Origin: Panorpa germanica
Taxonomy: Eukaryota; Arthropoda; Insecta; Mecoptera; Panorpidae
DNA length: 64,000 nucleotides
NCBI GenBank assembly: GCA_963678705.1
Contig: OY783209.1
Coordinates: 15,190,001 to 15,254,000, forward strand
Direction of reading: 5' to 3'
Shown in pieces: positions 35,500-47,900 of the stretch. The notes below the pieces were generated by a model. It ran no database searches. It saw nothing but the letters and a program-made list of their open reading frames with translations, and had not been told where the DNA came from. Position numbers and translations under genes: made by a program. Positions within the stretch are counted from its first letter, which is position 1. Each line of letters starts with the position of its first letter.

Positions 35500-36350
35500 T
35501 TTTTTTCTTTTTTTTTTTTTTTATAGTTAATATCATCCTCCAATGTAAATTTTCTATTTTGTAGGTCTAGATTGGTGTAGTTCTCTGTTGAATAAGTAGG
35601 TATGAGTATAATTTGTAAAATCATGATTCTACATATTACTACTTCCAGCCTTCTATTTAGTCCGACCCGTAACATCCTGCAATTTGATCCCATCTGTATA
35701 GACTTTATTGGAATCTTGGTATTCTTCTAAAATACTATTCAGTACCGACCTGTAAATGGTTGGATTGTTATTACTTTTACTCATTTTTAACAGAGTTAAG
35801 TATATTTATGGTAGTCTTATGATCCATGGTGCTATGCTATTGAAGATTGTTTGAATTGTTATTATGTTAAACAAAGAATATTTATATTTGAAATTTTTTA
35901 GTCTGATTAGAAGCGGTTTTTTCAGTTTTGAGTTTCTGTGGTGTAATGAGACACATTGTGGAACTATTGTATTTCTGAAATTTATGTTAGTGGGATTCGA
36001 TATGACTGATACATTATAATTTAGATATAGTTGGTATCGTCTAAATGAAGGTGGTGGTTCTCCACTTATGGCATATAGGCTCTTTTCGAGAGATGTTTTA
36101 AATGCACCAATAGACAATCTTAAACCTGCATTAGAAATACAGTAGTTTACTTTGGTAATATTTTTATTTGCAGTTTCATATATAATTTCACCATAATATG
36201 TTTTAGAGCGGATCAAAGTTTGAAAAATATACATAATTGTTTTTGGTCACATCCCCAAGTATTGCATGATATAACTTTTATAACGTTTATGACAGTAGTA
36301 CACTTTGTTTTTAAATTTTTGATATAGGGAATTTTTCTTATTCAATTCAT
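35500..36350 (-). mobile_element. I-type LINE ORF2 remnant (end of RT and start of RNase H)
   Basis: Minus-strand segments FQTLIRSKTYYGEIIYETA, NAGLRLSIGAFKTSLEKSLY and EPPPSFRRYQLYLNYN are the thumb region after the RT of I-type or R1-type LINEs. EEYQDSNKVYTDGIK near 35730 is the start of the RNase H domain. Stops and frameshifts are present. The related ORF1 remnant at 36954-37640 lies upstream on the same strand, so both may come from one copy later split. Confidence 0.7.
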
Positions 36351-36509
36351 AATTTACAATCTGTTCCTGAGAGACATTCATCAAATATTGTTGGTACATA
36401 AAAAGGACATGTGAGTTTTCCATCCACCGATGATGTACTCTTTAATTATTGCTCAAGAGTATTACTCAATTAAGGAAATAACTTCTATGCTGGTGTTGAT
36501 AAGTTCATT

Positions 36510-36830
36510 GGTTTGTGATTGTAGATTTGTACAGCTGATTCATTTGGATGATTTCGAAATCTTCGTAGATATTTCTTGCTGATGACTTTAATTTCATCCT
36601 TTATAAGGCCTACGTAGATCTTGATGTATAATCCAGTTTGGAATTTACCTTAGAGGAGTTAACAATTTGTTTAGGCAGTTTACTTTGGAAACGTTAAAGG
36701 ATTTCTATGTTGGAAGTGCTTGCACTATCCCATAGTTCTATGGCGTATGGCCATTTAAATTTTAGTATTGCCTTGTATAAAAGTAGTTTGTTATAGGTTG
36801 TTATAGATTTTGCTTCATTAACTTTAATCC
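36510..36830 (-). mobile_element. Jockey-type LINE 3' fragment
   Basis: The minus strand gives LLLYKAILKFKWPYAIELWD and SNIEIL.RFQSKL, then KYLRRFRNHPNESAVQ, the conserved C-terminal end of Jockey-clade ORF2. It lies between two I-type LINE fragments. Confidence 0.7.
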
Positions 36831-36953
36831 TTCATATACGAGTATATAGAGAATGAATTATTATTATCTGTTGAGCCTACCATAGGTGGGAAAACCTCAT
36901 TGTAGTTCCGGAGTAGGTTGAACCTATTTTGTGTGCATACTATAAAAATCTGG

Positions 36954-37640
36954 TCAGTGTTCCCTTTCTGCTATTTCGTCGCAAGCCTCATGATAGCTTA
37001 AATTATAATCAGCCATAGTTTGTTTAATTTTATTTTGTACTAATCTCTCAGGGCAGTCTTTATCAGTTGCTTGGTGGTTACTGTAACAATTTGTACACCT
37101 TGTTGTTGTAACTGCATTTTCACATTGTGTTCGGTACTTCCACAGGCTCGACACGATATGTATTTGGTAAATGTATGGCCATAATTTATACACGTGTAGC
37201 ATTGTACAGTTGGTTTGATGTATAACTCAACTGCTCGGCGTACTCTCTATAAATAAACATATTCAGGTAAATTCATTCCTTTAAAAAACAGTTTAAGAGT
37301 TGTCGATGGTTCGTACTTAATAACATTTTCAGTAATTACTTATCTGTTAAGTCTTTGGATTATAGTGATTTCAAAATTATTACATTTAATGTTCTTTAGT
37401 AATGTTTCCTCGGTGTAATCTAAATCTACATGCTTAATAATTTCAGTTTTTATGGTTTAGAAGTAGGTCCAAACTTATTATACTTAAAAATCGAATCCGC
37501 CACAATATTATTTGCAATTTCTACTGTTTAACAGTCAATGGCTCTCTTTTTTCATAGTTTTTTATTTCTATGATATTATTTTTATCCCTTACTGTACAAA
37601 TTATTTCTGCTAGCTTTGTATACTGAAGAAATTTTCTGAC
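36954..37640 (-). mobile_element. I-type LINE ORF1 remnant
   Basis: The minus-strand sequence parallels ORF1 of the young LINE at 42.7-44.9 kb. YTEETLLKNIK-like and QRLNR phrases, LFFKGMNLPEYVYL and VQCYTC..YGHT are followed by a knuckle (CTNCYSNHQATDKDC) and KQTMADYNLSYHEACDEI. Several stops and shifts. It is older than, and diverged from, the young copy. Confidence 0.7.
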
Positions 37641-38159
37641 CTTGTTGTGTTATTATTATGACCTTATAGGTGCAATAATTATTGCATTTGGTATTGTATT
37701 TGTTTAAATTTACTATTACACAACATACATCTAATGTAATGTAACGTATTATTAATTAGAGGTTCCCAAATATACCTCCGCTAGAGCACACATCATTATC
37801 CATTACACAAAATGAAAAAAGAAAAAATGTAAAAACTAATATTAAGTAAATTCACTTTATCAATCGAAAATAAAACAAACTAAATTAGTATTTTTGAAAC
37901 TGAAAAAATGAAATACATATTTTTATTTAGTTCTTTGTATATGAATGCTAGTATGATTATATCTAACAATGCGACCAACAATATACGTTTTGACTGATAG
38001 ATCGAAACTTCTATGGTGGAAATATATGTCGAACTGCAATGCCATTTTTTTATAATAAACTTAATTTTTTCTTCATTAATAATTTCTTTTCATCGTCATC
38101 GACTAATAACGACTTCTCCAAGTTGTCCGTTTATGCCGACTACGGTTTTAAGCCGAAAT
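37641..38159. other. AT-rich stretch, nothing recognised
   Basis: No supported feature. Confidence 0.5.
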
Positions 38160-38560
38160 ATCGAAAAATCAGAATAGAAACTATGTATTGAAACATTAAT
38201 TATGCATATTTGTTATGGCAATGTGTCAACCAAATTTCAGTAGAACGCAATTGGAATAAAATTTAGTATGTAGGTTTACAGTGCAGTATTAATTACGAAA
38301 ATGAATTTCGAGGTGAGTGGGTTATTTATGGATAAGCATTTACAATTTAGAATTAACAATAGAAAAAGAAAAATGACTGGAATAGCATTATTTATGGAAC
38401 GGGTTTATTGGAAATATAGGAGAGAGAGTAACTGTTCTTACATTCTGGATAACGCCTTAAAATCACAATTTATTCGCTGCATTTTCCTCGTCCATCTATA
38501 TTATTCATATTTAGGTGGCACGTAGTGTACTATATGCCAACTAGGCACAACTATATCAAT
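38160..38560 (+). mobile_element. Helitron-family fragment
   Basis: AATTTAGTATGTAGGTTTAC (38263), GCAGTATTAATTACG and a segment around AACGGGTTTATTGGAAATAT match 53170-54180 and parts of 14660-15080. It serves as the uninterrupted comparison for the 361-bp MITE and the foldback MITE. Confidence 0.65.
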
Positions 38561-39419
38561 ATACATTAACACTTCCTTTTATTGAAAAAGTTTGTGCAGG
38601 CAGATTCACACTCATCATACATACTTCAGCCGTTCAAGTATGGTTTACCTATGCTGTAAGCTGGTATAGCCCTCCATAGATTCTTCGTTTGTACACTAGT
38701 AGTTCTTGGCCTGACGAACTTCCCATTTTAAACTCCTCTGAGTTAGATACGAACTTACTACATTTTACTTTGCCCTGTGCTGCTAGTAAAGAAAATAGAT
38801 TCTTTTTTATATCTAGTACTATCAAACATCTGGCCTCTTTCCCAACTGCTTTAACATGCTGCTGTTATCATTTTAAAAACACCAAAAAAATAAGATGAAA
38901 GTAATTAAAAATACTAAATCAATTATTAATCAGAGAAATTTGACTCGGAAGCTTAGATCCGGCAAGCGGTGAGGGTGCTAGAACAGTCGCGGGTCGCTAA
39001 CTAGCGACTGTTCAAATTACAGAGAGGGCAGCCCTTCCTCTAAAATAAAATTAAGAAATAAAAAACTAAACAAAGCCAACAACAACATCCCTCAGTTAAA
39101 AAGGAACTCCAAGTCACGCAACCAAAATCTGGCGGATATAATATTGTTATGGCACACATTCCATACAACACAAAACTAACAGTGTCTCTTCAGTATCTTT
39201 GCTGACCACGCACTCTAGAGATAGTAAAATAGTATATAAGTAATGTATTAGTCTTAATCTAATTAGTTCAAGTTTATGTATAATCTGCATCGTGCAGATA
39301 GTAATTAGCTGGCTCACCATTTGAGTTCATGTATAAACTGCATCGCGCAGTTAGTAATTGAATCAAATAAATATTAATTAAGTAAAATAAAATAAATTGT
39401 TTTTTTTATTAAAGTATAA
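38561..39419. repeat. Unassigned stretch with a short direct repeat at 39263-39361
   Basis: GTTCAAGTTTATGTATAATC and GTTCATGTATAAACTGCATC start two related units, each containing a small hairpin (CTGCATCGTGCAG and CTGCATCGCGCAG) and ending TAGTAATT. No gene is recognised. Part of 39000-39170 may be upstream ORF1 of the adjoining LINE. Confidence 0.5.
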
Positions 39420-39960
39420 ATTATTCAAACTTTAATTATATACAGAAAAAAGACATTAAACAGAGCACGAAGGAGCAGCAATAATTATTATTCAACAATA
39501 GAATCGCTGCTTAAAAAACTTTTCGATGAAGGAATATAAAATAACCTCCCTAATAACTATGTGTGGAAAATAAACGTACAAAACACAGACACTTATAGAG
39601 CTTTGTCTGTAAGACTAAATTAAGAAAAATATCAGTGGCATACGTACGAAAATAAAAATGAGAGAACACTTAGAGTTATGGCGAGAGTACTGCATAAAAC
39701 ATGCGCAAAAGAAGATATTCTGAAAGACCTAGAAAGAAGAGTATTCAAAATTCTCGATGCTGTCAACATTCTATGGAAAGAAAAGTACGTAAATGAACAA
39801 GGTACTATCACGTCTGGGCTACCTCTGTTCATGTTCACCTTTTATAATAAAAAAAATATGGAAAAAATATTTCAAATCAGAACCATTCTCAATATGGTCG
39901 TTAATATTAAATCGATGAGAATTAACACTATCATGACTAAAAAAAGTAGATAAAACATGA
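39420..39960 (+). mobile_element. LINE ORF1 fragment with PRE_C2HC-type domain
   Basis: The plus strand encodes WHTYENKNERTLRVMARVLH, then KEDILKDLERRVFKILDAVN and SGLPLFMFTFYNKKNMEKIF, matching the region upstream of the zinc knuckles in Jockey/R1-type ORF1 (PRE_C2HC). A few stops are present and the knuckles are missing. Confidence 0.7.
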
Positions 39961-40142
39961 AAATCTTATACGTGTACGAGACAAGACATAATATTCTATA
40001 GTCTTATTGCAGTTCCGAAATTGCGGACTCAAGTAAAAAATTCAAAAACTAGAACTATTTCTGAGAAATGAGAAAATAACTTGACAAATCAGTCATTCTT
40101 AAACTTAAGAGGATACTTTATATTATCCAGGTAGCTCATGAT

Positions 40143-41740
40143 TTAGTTTTCTTCATGTGATTCATAATTCGTTGTATGCGGTTGAAAAACTTGTTGCAGA
40201 TGAACAGCAAACGCATGCGCTTTCTCTTTGGCACTTCTAGCCCAGCTGTTATCTTCTTTGCGAATTGGTGGCACTGATTGCTTTGGTTGTTTCATCCGTT
40301 TCGTAGCCTTACATAATGAATAATCAGTACATTTACATGGCATATATCCTTCAAGATACTGTTGGAGAGTTTTATCCTTTTTAGCCGCTGCGTTATGCGT
40401 CATTGCCGTCTTCAGCCTTCTTCTTTCTTTTACCATTTGTCTTATGTGTACTGGGTACAGGTTGGGACTTGGAGATTTGTACTTGGTTAGAGGAGTAAAT
40501 TTCCATGCTGTCATTTGAAATATGTTAATGACTTCTTCTAGGCCTTTAGGTGCCTTGAGTCGCATGTTGAGGCAAGTATTTTCAGATATAAGCTGGCGAA
40601 AATAGTCAAAATCAGTACGTTTGCTAACAAGTGTTATAGGACGTTGCATTACAATTATTTTTGTACTCATTGTTAGAATAATCGAGGATCACAACTGGAT
40701 TCAACGTGTAAATAGTTTTCTGATATACTTTTCGTTATAAAGATATCTAATAAGTCTGGTATTTTTTTCGGATCTGTTGGCCAATACGTCGATTTGCCTG
40801 TTGTGATGCTTACCAGGTTGTTTTCACTAATAACTTGAAGCAGTTGTCTTCCACGAGGTAGGGACAGCCTTAATCCCCACTTTAGATGTTTTTTAGTACA
40901 TTTCTAATTCTTTTCTTGTTCAGACAAGCCGTTGGCATTCCATTCAGCTCTTCTTAGATAAGTAGGTATTACATTTGCTTGTAAGCTTCTTCATGACTAG
41001 ATCAATCATTGGATCCATTACCTTGTCCATCATTCGCTGAAACATATTTTCTATTCTGTCAAATACCTGTTGCATCATTGACATCATATCTGGTTGGTTA
41101 AGCTTGTCTTTTTTGGTATATGTTTCCGTTGGCTCTACTGGTCTATTTCCTCCGACTATTTATGTGTAAGAGACTCCGTTGGTTAACTGGTGTTGATTAG
41201 CAATGCTTTGAATTTGAGCCACTGGTGGACGCACAGAAATATTTCTTTTTTTGTATGGTTCATAATTTTTTTCTTATGTTCCTGGTACAGCCTACATCCC
41301 TTACAGCTGGCAGGGTATTTCTGTTGACAGCTCGCACATTGAGCTTTTGCAATGTATGGAGTCCCTCATTTCACAAATCTTTTTGAATGACAATATAAGT
41401 TTCTAGTGTCTCCAAATCTCTGGCACCGTTTGCACTGTACTACTTTTTTATCATTGTAGGTAGGGTGCTTCAAACGTAACTACTGCACGGTTAAGTTAAA
41501 TATATAAAACTTTGTACATTTCTTTATTGTTAGCTTTTGGTTCGAGGTCTATGAAGAATACCGGCAGTGCTTCCTTTGTTTCCCTATGCCATACATTAGT
41601 TATGCTTTTTACCACGTGTCCTTGTGTTTGGATTTTTCTTTTCATAATAGGTTTATCCTCAGGTGTATGTAGTCCTCTTACAACTACCCGATACGATCGT
41701 GATTTAATTTATACGTATACTGACTTATATTTAGCCTAAG
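40143..41740 (-). mobile_element. Jockey-clade LINE, ORF1 end and early ORF2
   Basis: Read on the minus strand: ORF1 with IQTQGHVVKSITNVWHRETK and LPVFFIDLEPKANNKEMY (41700-41520), then knuckles around VQCKRCQRFGDT and CASCQQKYPASCKGC (41440-41290). An intervening region is poorly preserved. Next comes the ORF2 stretch between endonuclease and RT at 40670-40143 (LKAPKGLEEVINIFQMTAWK, SLCKATKRMKQP, WARSAKEKAHAFAVHLQQVF). A 175-codon frame survives, but RT is absent. Confidence 0.8.
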
Positions 41741-41769
41741 AAATTTTTCTCAGATTACTTTGTAGGTTT

Positions 41770-42493
41770 AAAAGTAGCTTGGCATAATTTTCACAACATG
41801 TTCTATCTTTCTAAATCTTTCTAAATCTTTCTAAACTATAATTTATGCATTGAAATATAATATGATCAAAAGTTTCTTCTTCACCACATTGACATCTATC
41901 GTCAGATTTAATATTAATTTTGTACAGGTGAGCTGGAGTTTTTCAATGATTACTTTTGATTCTGATTATAGTTGATACAATTTTGCGGGGCTCATTTCTA
42001 AACGATCTTTTCTTACTTAAATTTGGATGTAACATATAATAATCTCTTCCTTTTAACTGACTTTTGTTAATGAAATCTGTGTTTCTTAAATTGAAGTTTA
42101 ATTTTGTGATTATATTAAAAATTTCATATGAAGGTAATTTAACTTTCATCTCAATTTCTAAATTTATTGATTCTTTTGCCAATTTATCCGCAATTTCGTT
42201 TCCTCTTATTCCACAATATCCTGGTATCCACATAAATTTTATGGTATTATTCTTATTTATTATATTGAAATACATCTCCTTAATTTTGCATGTCAAAATA
42301 TCATTATTTGATTTGTTATCATTAGAATTTAATATTTTTAAAACACTTAAAGAATCCGTTATTGTTATAATTTTATTATTGTTGATATTTTCATTAATAT
42401 GCAATGCTTTTATTAATGCTAATTTTTCACCAGTATAAGAGCAAACTTTGTTATTTAATTTAAATGTATAATATCTTAAATTTATTTGTTCAT
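41770..42493 (-). mobile_element. Old I-type LINE, RNase H and C-terminal zinc segment
   Basis: The minus strand carries ITDSLSVLKILNS, MWIPGYCGIRGNEIADKLAK and CQCGEEETFDHIIFQC, the RNase H and terminal zinc motif of an I-type LINE. The domain's start is on the other side of the young LINE (48849-48970: IYTDASIDLE), so the young element inserted into this one. A 153-codon frame survives. Confidence 0.85.
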
Positions 42494-42706
42494 ATATAGC
42501 AAATCCTCACAGTCGAGTTGTAACGCTTGAAGTGAACGGTTCGAATAGTTTTTGATAATAATTAATAGCAGCTGTATTATTATAATTTAAACATCAATAG
42601 TATTTTTTGTTGTTTTTTATTTTATTTTTTGTTTAACTTTTTTAAATTTTATTTTAGTGAAGTGAAAATATTTTTTTTTTTTGTTAGTTACTGGTTACAA
42701 ATAAAT

Positions 42707-44987
42707 ATGGACGGGGCAAGGGGCCCCATTAAAGACTTATAATCTACTTGTAGATAGATTAAATAATACAACAAGTGATAATGATACTAGTGTTTCATAT
42801 TTAGCCAGTAATACAACTAAAACATTCGTAACAAATCTTTACAACACAGAAAATACCAATTCAGTTTACAAGGTCATAATTACCAAAAAAGTAAACAATG
42901 ACGTAAAGTATAATTTCAGTTGTCTAAAACTAGGACAATTAATATGTAAGATAAGTGATAAAAAAGACATTATAGATATAAAAAAAGTTGGGAAAAACAA
43001 GGTTATAGTTCAATGTGCCACAGCTAGTTTAGCTAATAAATTTGTTACCGATTCAACGCTAAAGAAGCAGGAATATGAAGCTTATATACCATATTTTTGG
43101 ACAACTAAAGCCGCAATCATTAAAGGTGTGGATTTGGATGTTTTGGAAGAAGATTTACTTAACAATATAGAGTGTGCACCGTTTAAGGTGAAAAGAGTGC
43201 AACGTTTAAATAGGAAAACCACAGAGGACAATAATATTAAATATGTTCCTTGTACAACAATAAAAGTGTTCTTTGACGGTTTGACGCTGCCTGAATACGT
43301 GTACATTTGGAGAGTAAGGAAAACGTGTGAACCGTATATCCTCCCCTCTATTCAATGTCATAACTGTTTAAGATATGGTCATTCTTCTAAATTCTGTAGA
43401 TCGAAATTCACAATCTGCAAATTTTGTGGAAACAATGATCATAAAAATAATGAATGTAAAGCGGAATCACATTATTGCTTTAATTGTAAGGGTGCGCATC
43501 AAGCTATGGACATTAATTGCCCGGAAAGAGAAAAACAAAGAAAAATTAAGGAAGTAATGGCTCAGCACAATCTCAGTTTTCAGGAAGCAAGGCTGGAAAT
43601 AGACGGAAATGGAAATAAGGACTACCTATACTCCGTAAGAACTGAAAATAGATTCGATTTATTTAATAATTTTAATAATAACTTCCCTACAATTGAAATA
43701 GACAACAATACTAAATACAACATTCCAGCATACAAACCGAAACCATTAACAAGGAGAAACAATAAAAAAACAACAACGATTCATAATAACAAACCACCAA
43801 CTCACATTCAAACTGATAAACATTATAATACAAACTAGAGTTTGCCCCCGTCGCAATGCGACGTCTTTTTGGCGTGTATCATTTAAATCCAATAAAATAA
43901 TTCGTAATTAAATTTCATATTTAACTGTTCTATTTTTAAATTGAAATAATAAATAAACTCGCGCACATATACATACATATAAATTGACTAAAAAAATATT
44001 ATTTTTTTTTTTCAAAATAAAAAATATTTTCAATTTATGCGTTATTTGACCAACTTTTTTTCAAAATTAGGGATTTTTTTTTTCGATTCGTAAATAAGTT
44101 ACCAAGGTTAGCCTATATACAAAATTTCAACTTTCTAGCACAATTTTTACTCTCGGCAAATACTGCCCCCCGTGCAGCCAAACAAAATTTTGAAATTTTG
44201 AATTTTTTTTTATTAATAATATACTTAATTATTCTAGAATCCAGAATATGAACTTTCTCCAAAGTTCCCTACCGGGCCCCCGAATTTCTTCAACCCCCCC
44301 TTTTTCAATTTTTGAATTTCTAATTTTTGAGAAATGTCAGCATTGAATACCTTAATACACATGCAAAATTTCAACTTTCTATCTTTTACGAATTAAAAGT
44401 AATACAGCAAAAAAGGGTTCACTTTTTTTCCAGTTTTTCCAAAATTACGGGTTTCCAGGAAATTCAGGGAAAAATACGAGGACGCCAAAAGTCTTAGAAT
44501 TTTTTTCTCTACGAAATAGGAAATTTTTAAAAACTTCCCTGGAGCCGTTTTCGAGATGCCATACAAAATTTGAACCAAACATATAAACATATAAGAATAT
44601 AAGATCATAAGAATATAAATATACACCTGGGACATTATAATATAGGATAAAGACAGAGATTCCGTATCAGCAGTAACGAAGAAAAGAAGAATGGATCTAA
44701 TTACTAATACCTCATCAGATAATGTAGAACTTTTGAACGAAACGTTAAAAAAAGTTAACTCTTTAATTGAAAGATCGAGTTGCTCCAATGATACTAACAC
44801 AAATAAGACAAATCAACTTATAGAAAATAAATCACAATACTGTTCGTCTTCTGCAACAAACAGAGAAACCCTACATGAATTAGATAATTACACAAGTAAA
44901 ACTAAAGAGAGATATAATTTAAGAAGCAATAGCCAAAACAAAACCGATAAGATTCTGAAGAATTCTGATAAGATAGATAATGTATAA
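42707..44987 (+). pseudogene. LINE ORF1 (Gag-like, three zinc knuckles), interrupted by a Helitron-like insertion
   Basis: Two blocks, 42707-43834 and 44648-44987, join in phase across the insertion to make about 488 codons. The ATG at 42707 is in a different frame from the rest; a one-base gain within the first ten codons (MDGARGP... against ...LKTYNLLVDRLNN) explains it. The knuckles CHNCLRYGHSSKFC, CKFCGNNDHKNNEC and CFNCKGAHQAMDINC lie in a row (43350-43520), followed by a basic Asn/Lys-rich tail. The protein would coat LINE RNA. The stop codon (44985-44987) overlaps the ORF2 ATG at 44980, as in I-type elements where ORF2 is translated after ORF1. Confidence 0.88.
43835..44647 (-). mobile_element. 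Helitron-like element, copy C, 813 bp, inside LINE ORF1
   Basis: On the minus strand it begins TCCTATATTATAATG after an A and ends with a hairpin (GTCGCA.TGCGAC), GGGGGCAAACT and CTAG, followed by T. Both ends match copy A (6370-8566). No target bases are duplicated, and removing it rejoins ORF1 of the LINE in frame, which fixes its limits to the base. It encodes nothing recognisable. Confidence 0.85.
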
Positions 44988-47900
44988 TATTATTCAATGG
45001 AATTGTAGAGGAGTCAGACATATTAAAGAAGAACTTCAATTTATGTTACGGAAACATAATATACATATATGCATTTTATCAGAAACATTTTTAACAAATG
45101 CTTGCAATTTTAACATGAAAGGATATTTTATTGAAAGAAAAGATAGAATGCAGCAAACAAACTACAATCCTCATGGGGGGGTCGCTATTTTAATTCATAA
45201 ATCAATAAAATATAAACGAATAATGTTAAACAATCCATTTAATTCAGTCGAAATAACAGCTATCACTATAACAGCTAACAAAAATGAAGAAATATGTATT
45301 TTATCCATCTATGCCAAACCTAACCATAATCTATCAAATCTAAATTGGTCTCATATAAAACAACAAATAAATGTACCTGTCATACTAGCCGGAGATTTCA
45401 ACGCCACTCACCTTGCTTGGGATATATATTGTCCAGGGAGTTTCTATGAAGGTAACGAACTCCTAGAATTTATAGAAAACGAAAATCTACATATTCTCAA
45501 TGATGATAATCCAACTAGGGTTAGCAGTCCAAACTATAGAAATAGCATATTAGATCTCACTATAGTATCTCCAAGATTAACTCAACAAATTACTTCATGG
45601 CAGGTACTAAAAGATAGTATGGGTAGTGATCATTTTCCAATATATTTTTGTTTAGAAGACAATACTAACAGACAAACTTCTGAACATATTACTAGAAGAA
45701 ACTTCCGAAAAGCCGATTGGGTGGGATATAGAATAGATATAGAAGAAAAAATTACAAATATAAATTTAACTGAAGGGTCCGAAAATAACGAGATAGAAGA
45801 AACATACTCACAATTTACAGAGATTATAAATAATTCCGCTAATGAAAACATACCAAATACCACAGTTTACAACATAACCCCCAGAAAAATAAAACCGAAT
45901 TGGTGGGATACAGAATGTAATAAATTTATTGCCCAAAGACAATTAGCATTAACAACCTTCAACAGAAATATGACAATAGATAATTACTTAATGTATAAAA
46001 AACAACAAGCAAAAACCAGACGCTATTTTAGGGCTCGAAAAAAAATTGAATGGCAGAAATTTTGTGAAACGTTAAATCCATACATGTCAACAAACACTAT
46101 ATGGGAAAATATAAGGAAAGTTAATAATAAAAATTATAGTAAAAAGAAAATAAGTGATGACGAAAATTGGATAGATGAATTTATTGCTAATAAATTCCCA
46201 CAAAACCACCTAAATATCACAATCCCAAACACTTCAACCATAAAAAATCAATTCCTTGATAAATCTATCAAAATTAATGAAGTAAATTTCGCTTTAAACC
46301 ATAATAAAAATAGCAGCACAGGACATGACAGAATAAACTATAAAATGATACAAAATCTTCCACTGAACGCAAAAATTTATCTTACCCAAATTTACAACCT
46401 CTCACTAAATTCTGCAAACATACCTGAAGATTGGAAGAAACATATAGTGGTACCGATCCTAAAACCCACCAAGGACCCAAATTACGAAGAATCATACAGA
46501 CCTATAACATTATTATCATGCCTTGGAAAAACGATGGAAGCAATAATAAAAAACAGATTGGAATGGTTTATAGAACATAATAAAAAATTACCTGACCTAC
46601 AATTTGCTTTCAGAAAAGCAATGAGTACTCAACACAATCTTAACATTCTGAACATGGATATACAAAAAACTTATAGCAGAAATCATTTCATGATTGCTGC
46701 TTTTATTGACATCGAAGCAGCATATGACAACGTAAATCTCCTTATATTGAAAGAAAAGATGGAAAGTTTAGGAATTTCATCGAAAACAACAAACTGGATT
46801 ATAAATTACTTTCAACACCGAAAAATAACCATCAGATACAACAACAAGTTAACGGGTCCTATAAATTTCAATCACGGTATTCCACAAGGTTCAATCATTG
46901 CCCCTTTATTGTTTAATATATATACTAAAGATTTAACATCAATATCAGATAACAATACAAAAGTACTTATGTATGCTGATGATATAGTAATTTATAGTGG
47001 AGGTCATACTCTAGAAATAGCTCAAAAGAGACTCCAAATCAAACTAAATAAACTGGTCAGTATGTTATCAGATATCAAATTGAATATATCTTTAGAAAAA
47101 AGTAAATTAGCCATATTTACAAGACATAGAATAATCTGTAGCCCAAAAATAAACATTAGAAACAAGATCATTATTGTAAGTGCTAACATAAAATTTTTGG
47201 GTGTATTCTTCGATACAAAAAGTACATGGTCAAAACAAATTGATTTCATTATTACCAAAATGCACAAAGGACTAAGTCTAATGCGATGTCTGGCCGGGTA
47301 CAAATGGGGTGCACATCCTTTAACTTTAATAAATATATATAAAGCTATAATAAGACCACATATAGATTATTCTAGTACCTTGATCTGTACCGCTAATAAT
47401 ATGAGGAAGAAAAAGATTGAAATAATTCAAAATAAATGTTTAAGAATAATTTTAGGAGTAATGCAATCAACTCCATCACAAATTCTAAATTTTGAAACTA
47501 ATATAACTCCTGTCAACATAAGGATACAACAAATTGCAGACAATTTTTACTGCAAAAACATTCTAAACTCATTTGAACCAATATCCTCAAGAATCGAAGT
47601 ACTTCGTGAATTATACGATAATCCCTATTGGTTAATGAAAAATAAACCTGCACTTCTAGAAAGCTATGACAGATACAACAACTTAAACATAGAATCATAC
47701 AAAGTCATACCTTATTTTAAATTTACATTAGAGACAAGCATATTCAAAATAAATACAGAAACAAGCTACTTCGAAAAGAATGACAACAACTTAATTACAC
47801 AAAAGAGGTATATGGAGTATATTGGGAAAGATGGAATAAATTGGGATTTATGGTTCACTGACGGTTCCTTGCAAAAAGATACTAATTCTGGGGGAATAGG

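Noticed and set aside
42064-42438. A 124-codon plus-strand open frame
   Set aside because: It is the opposite strand of the LINE RNase H remnant.
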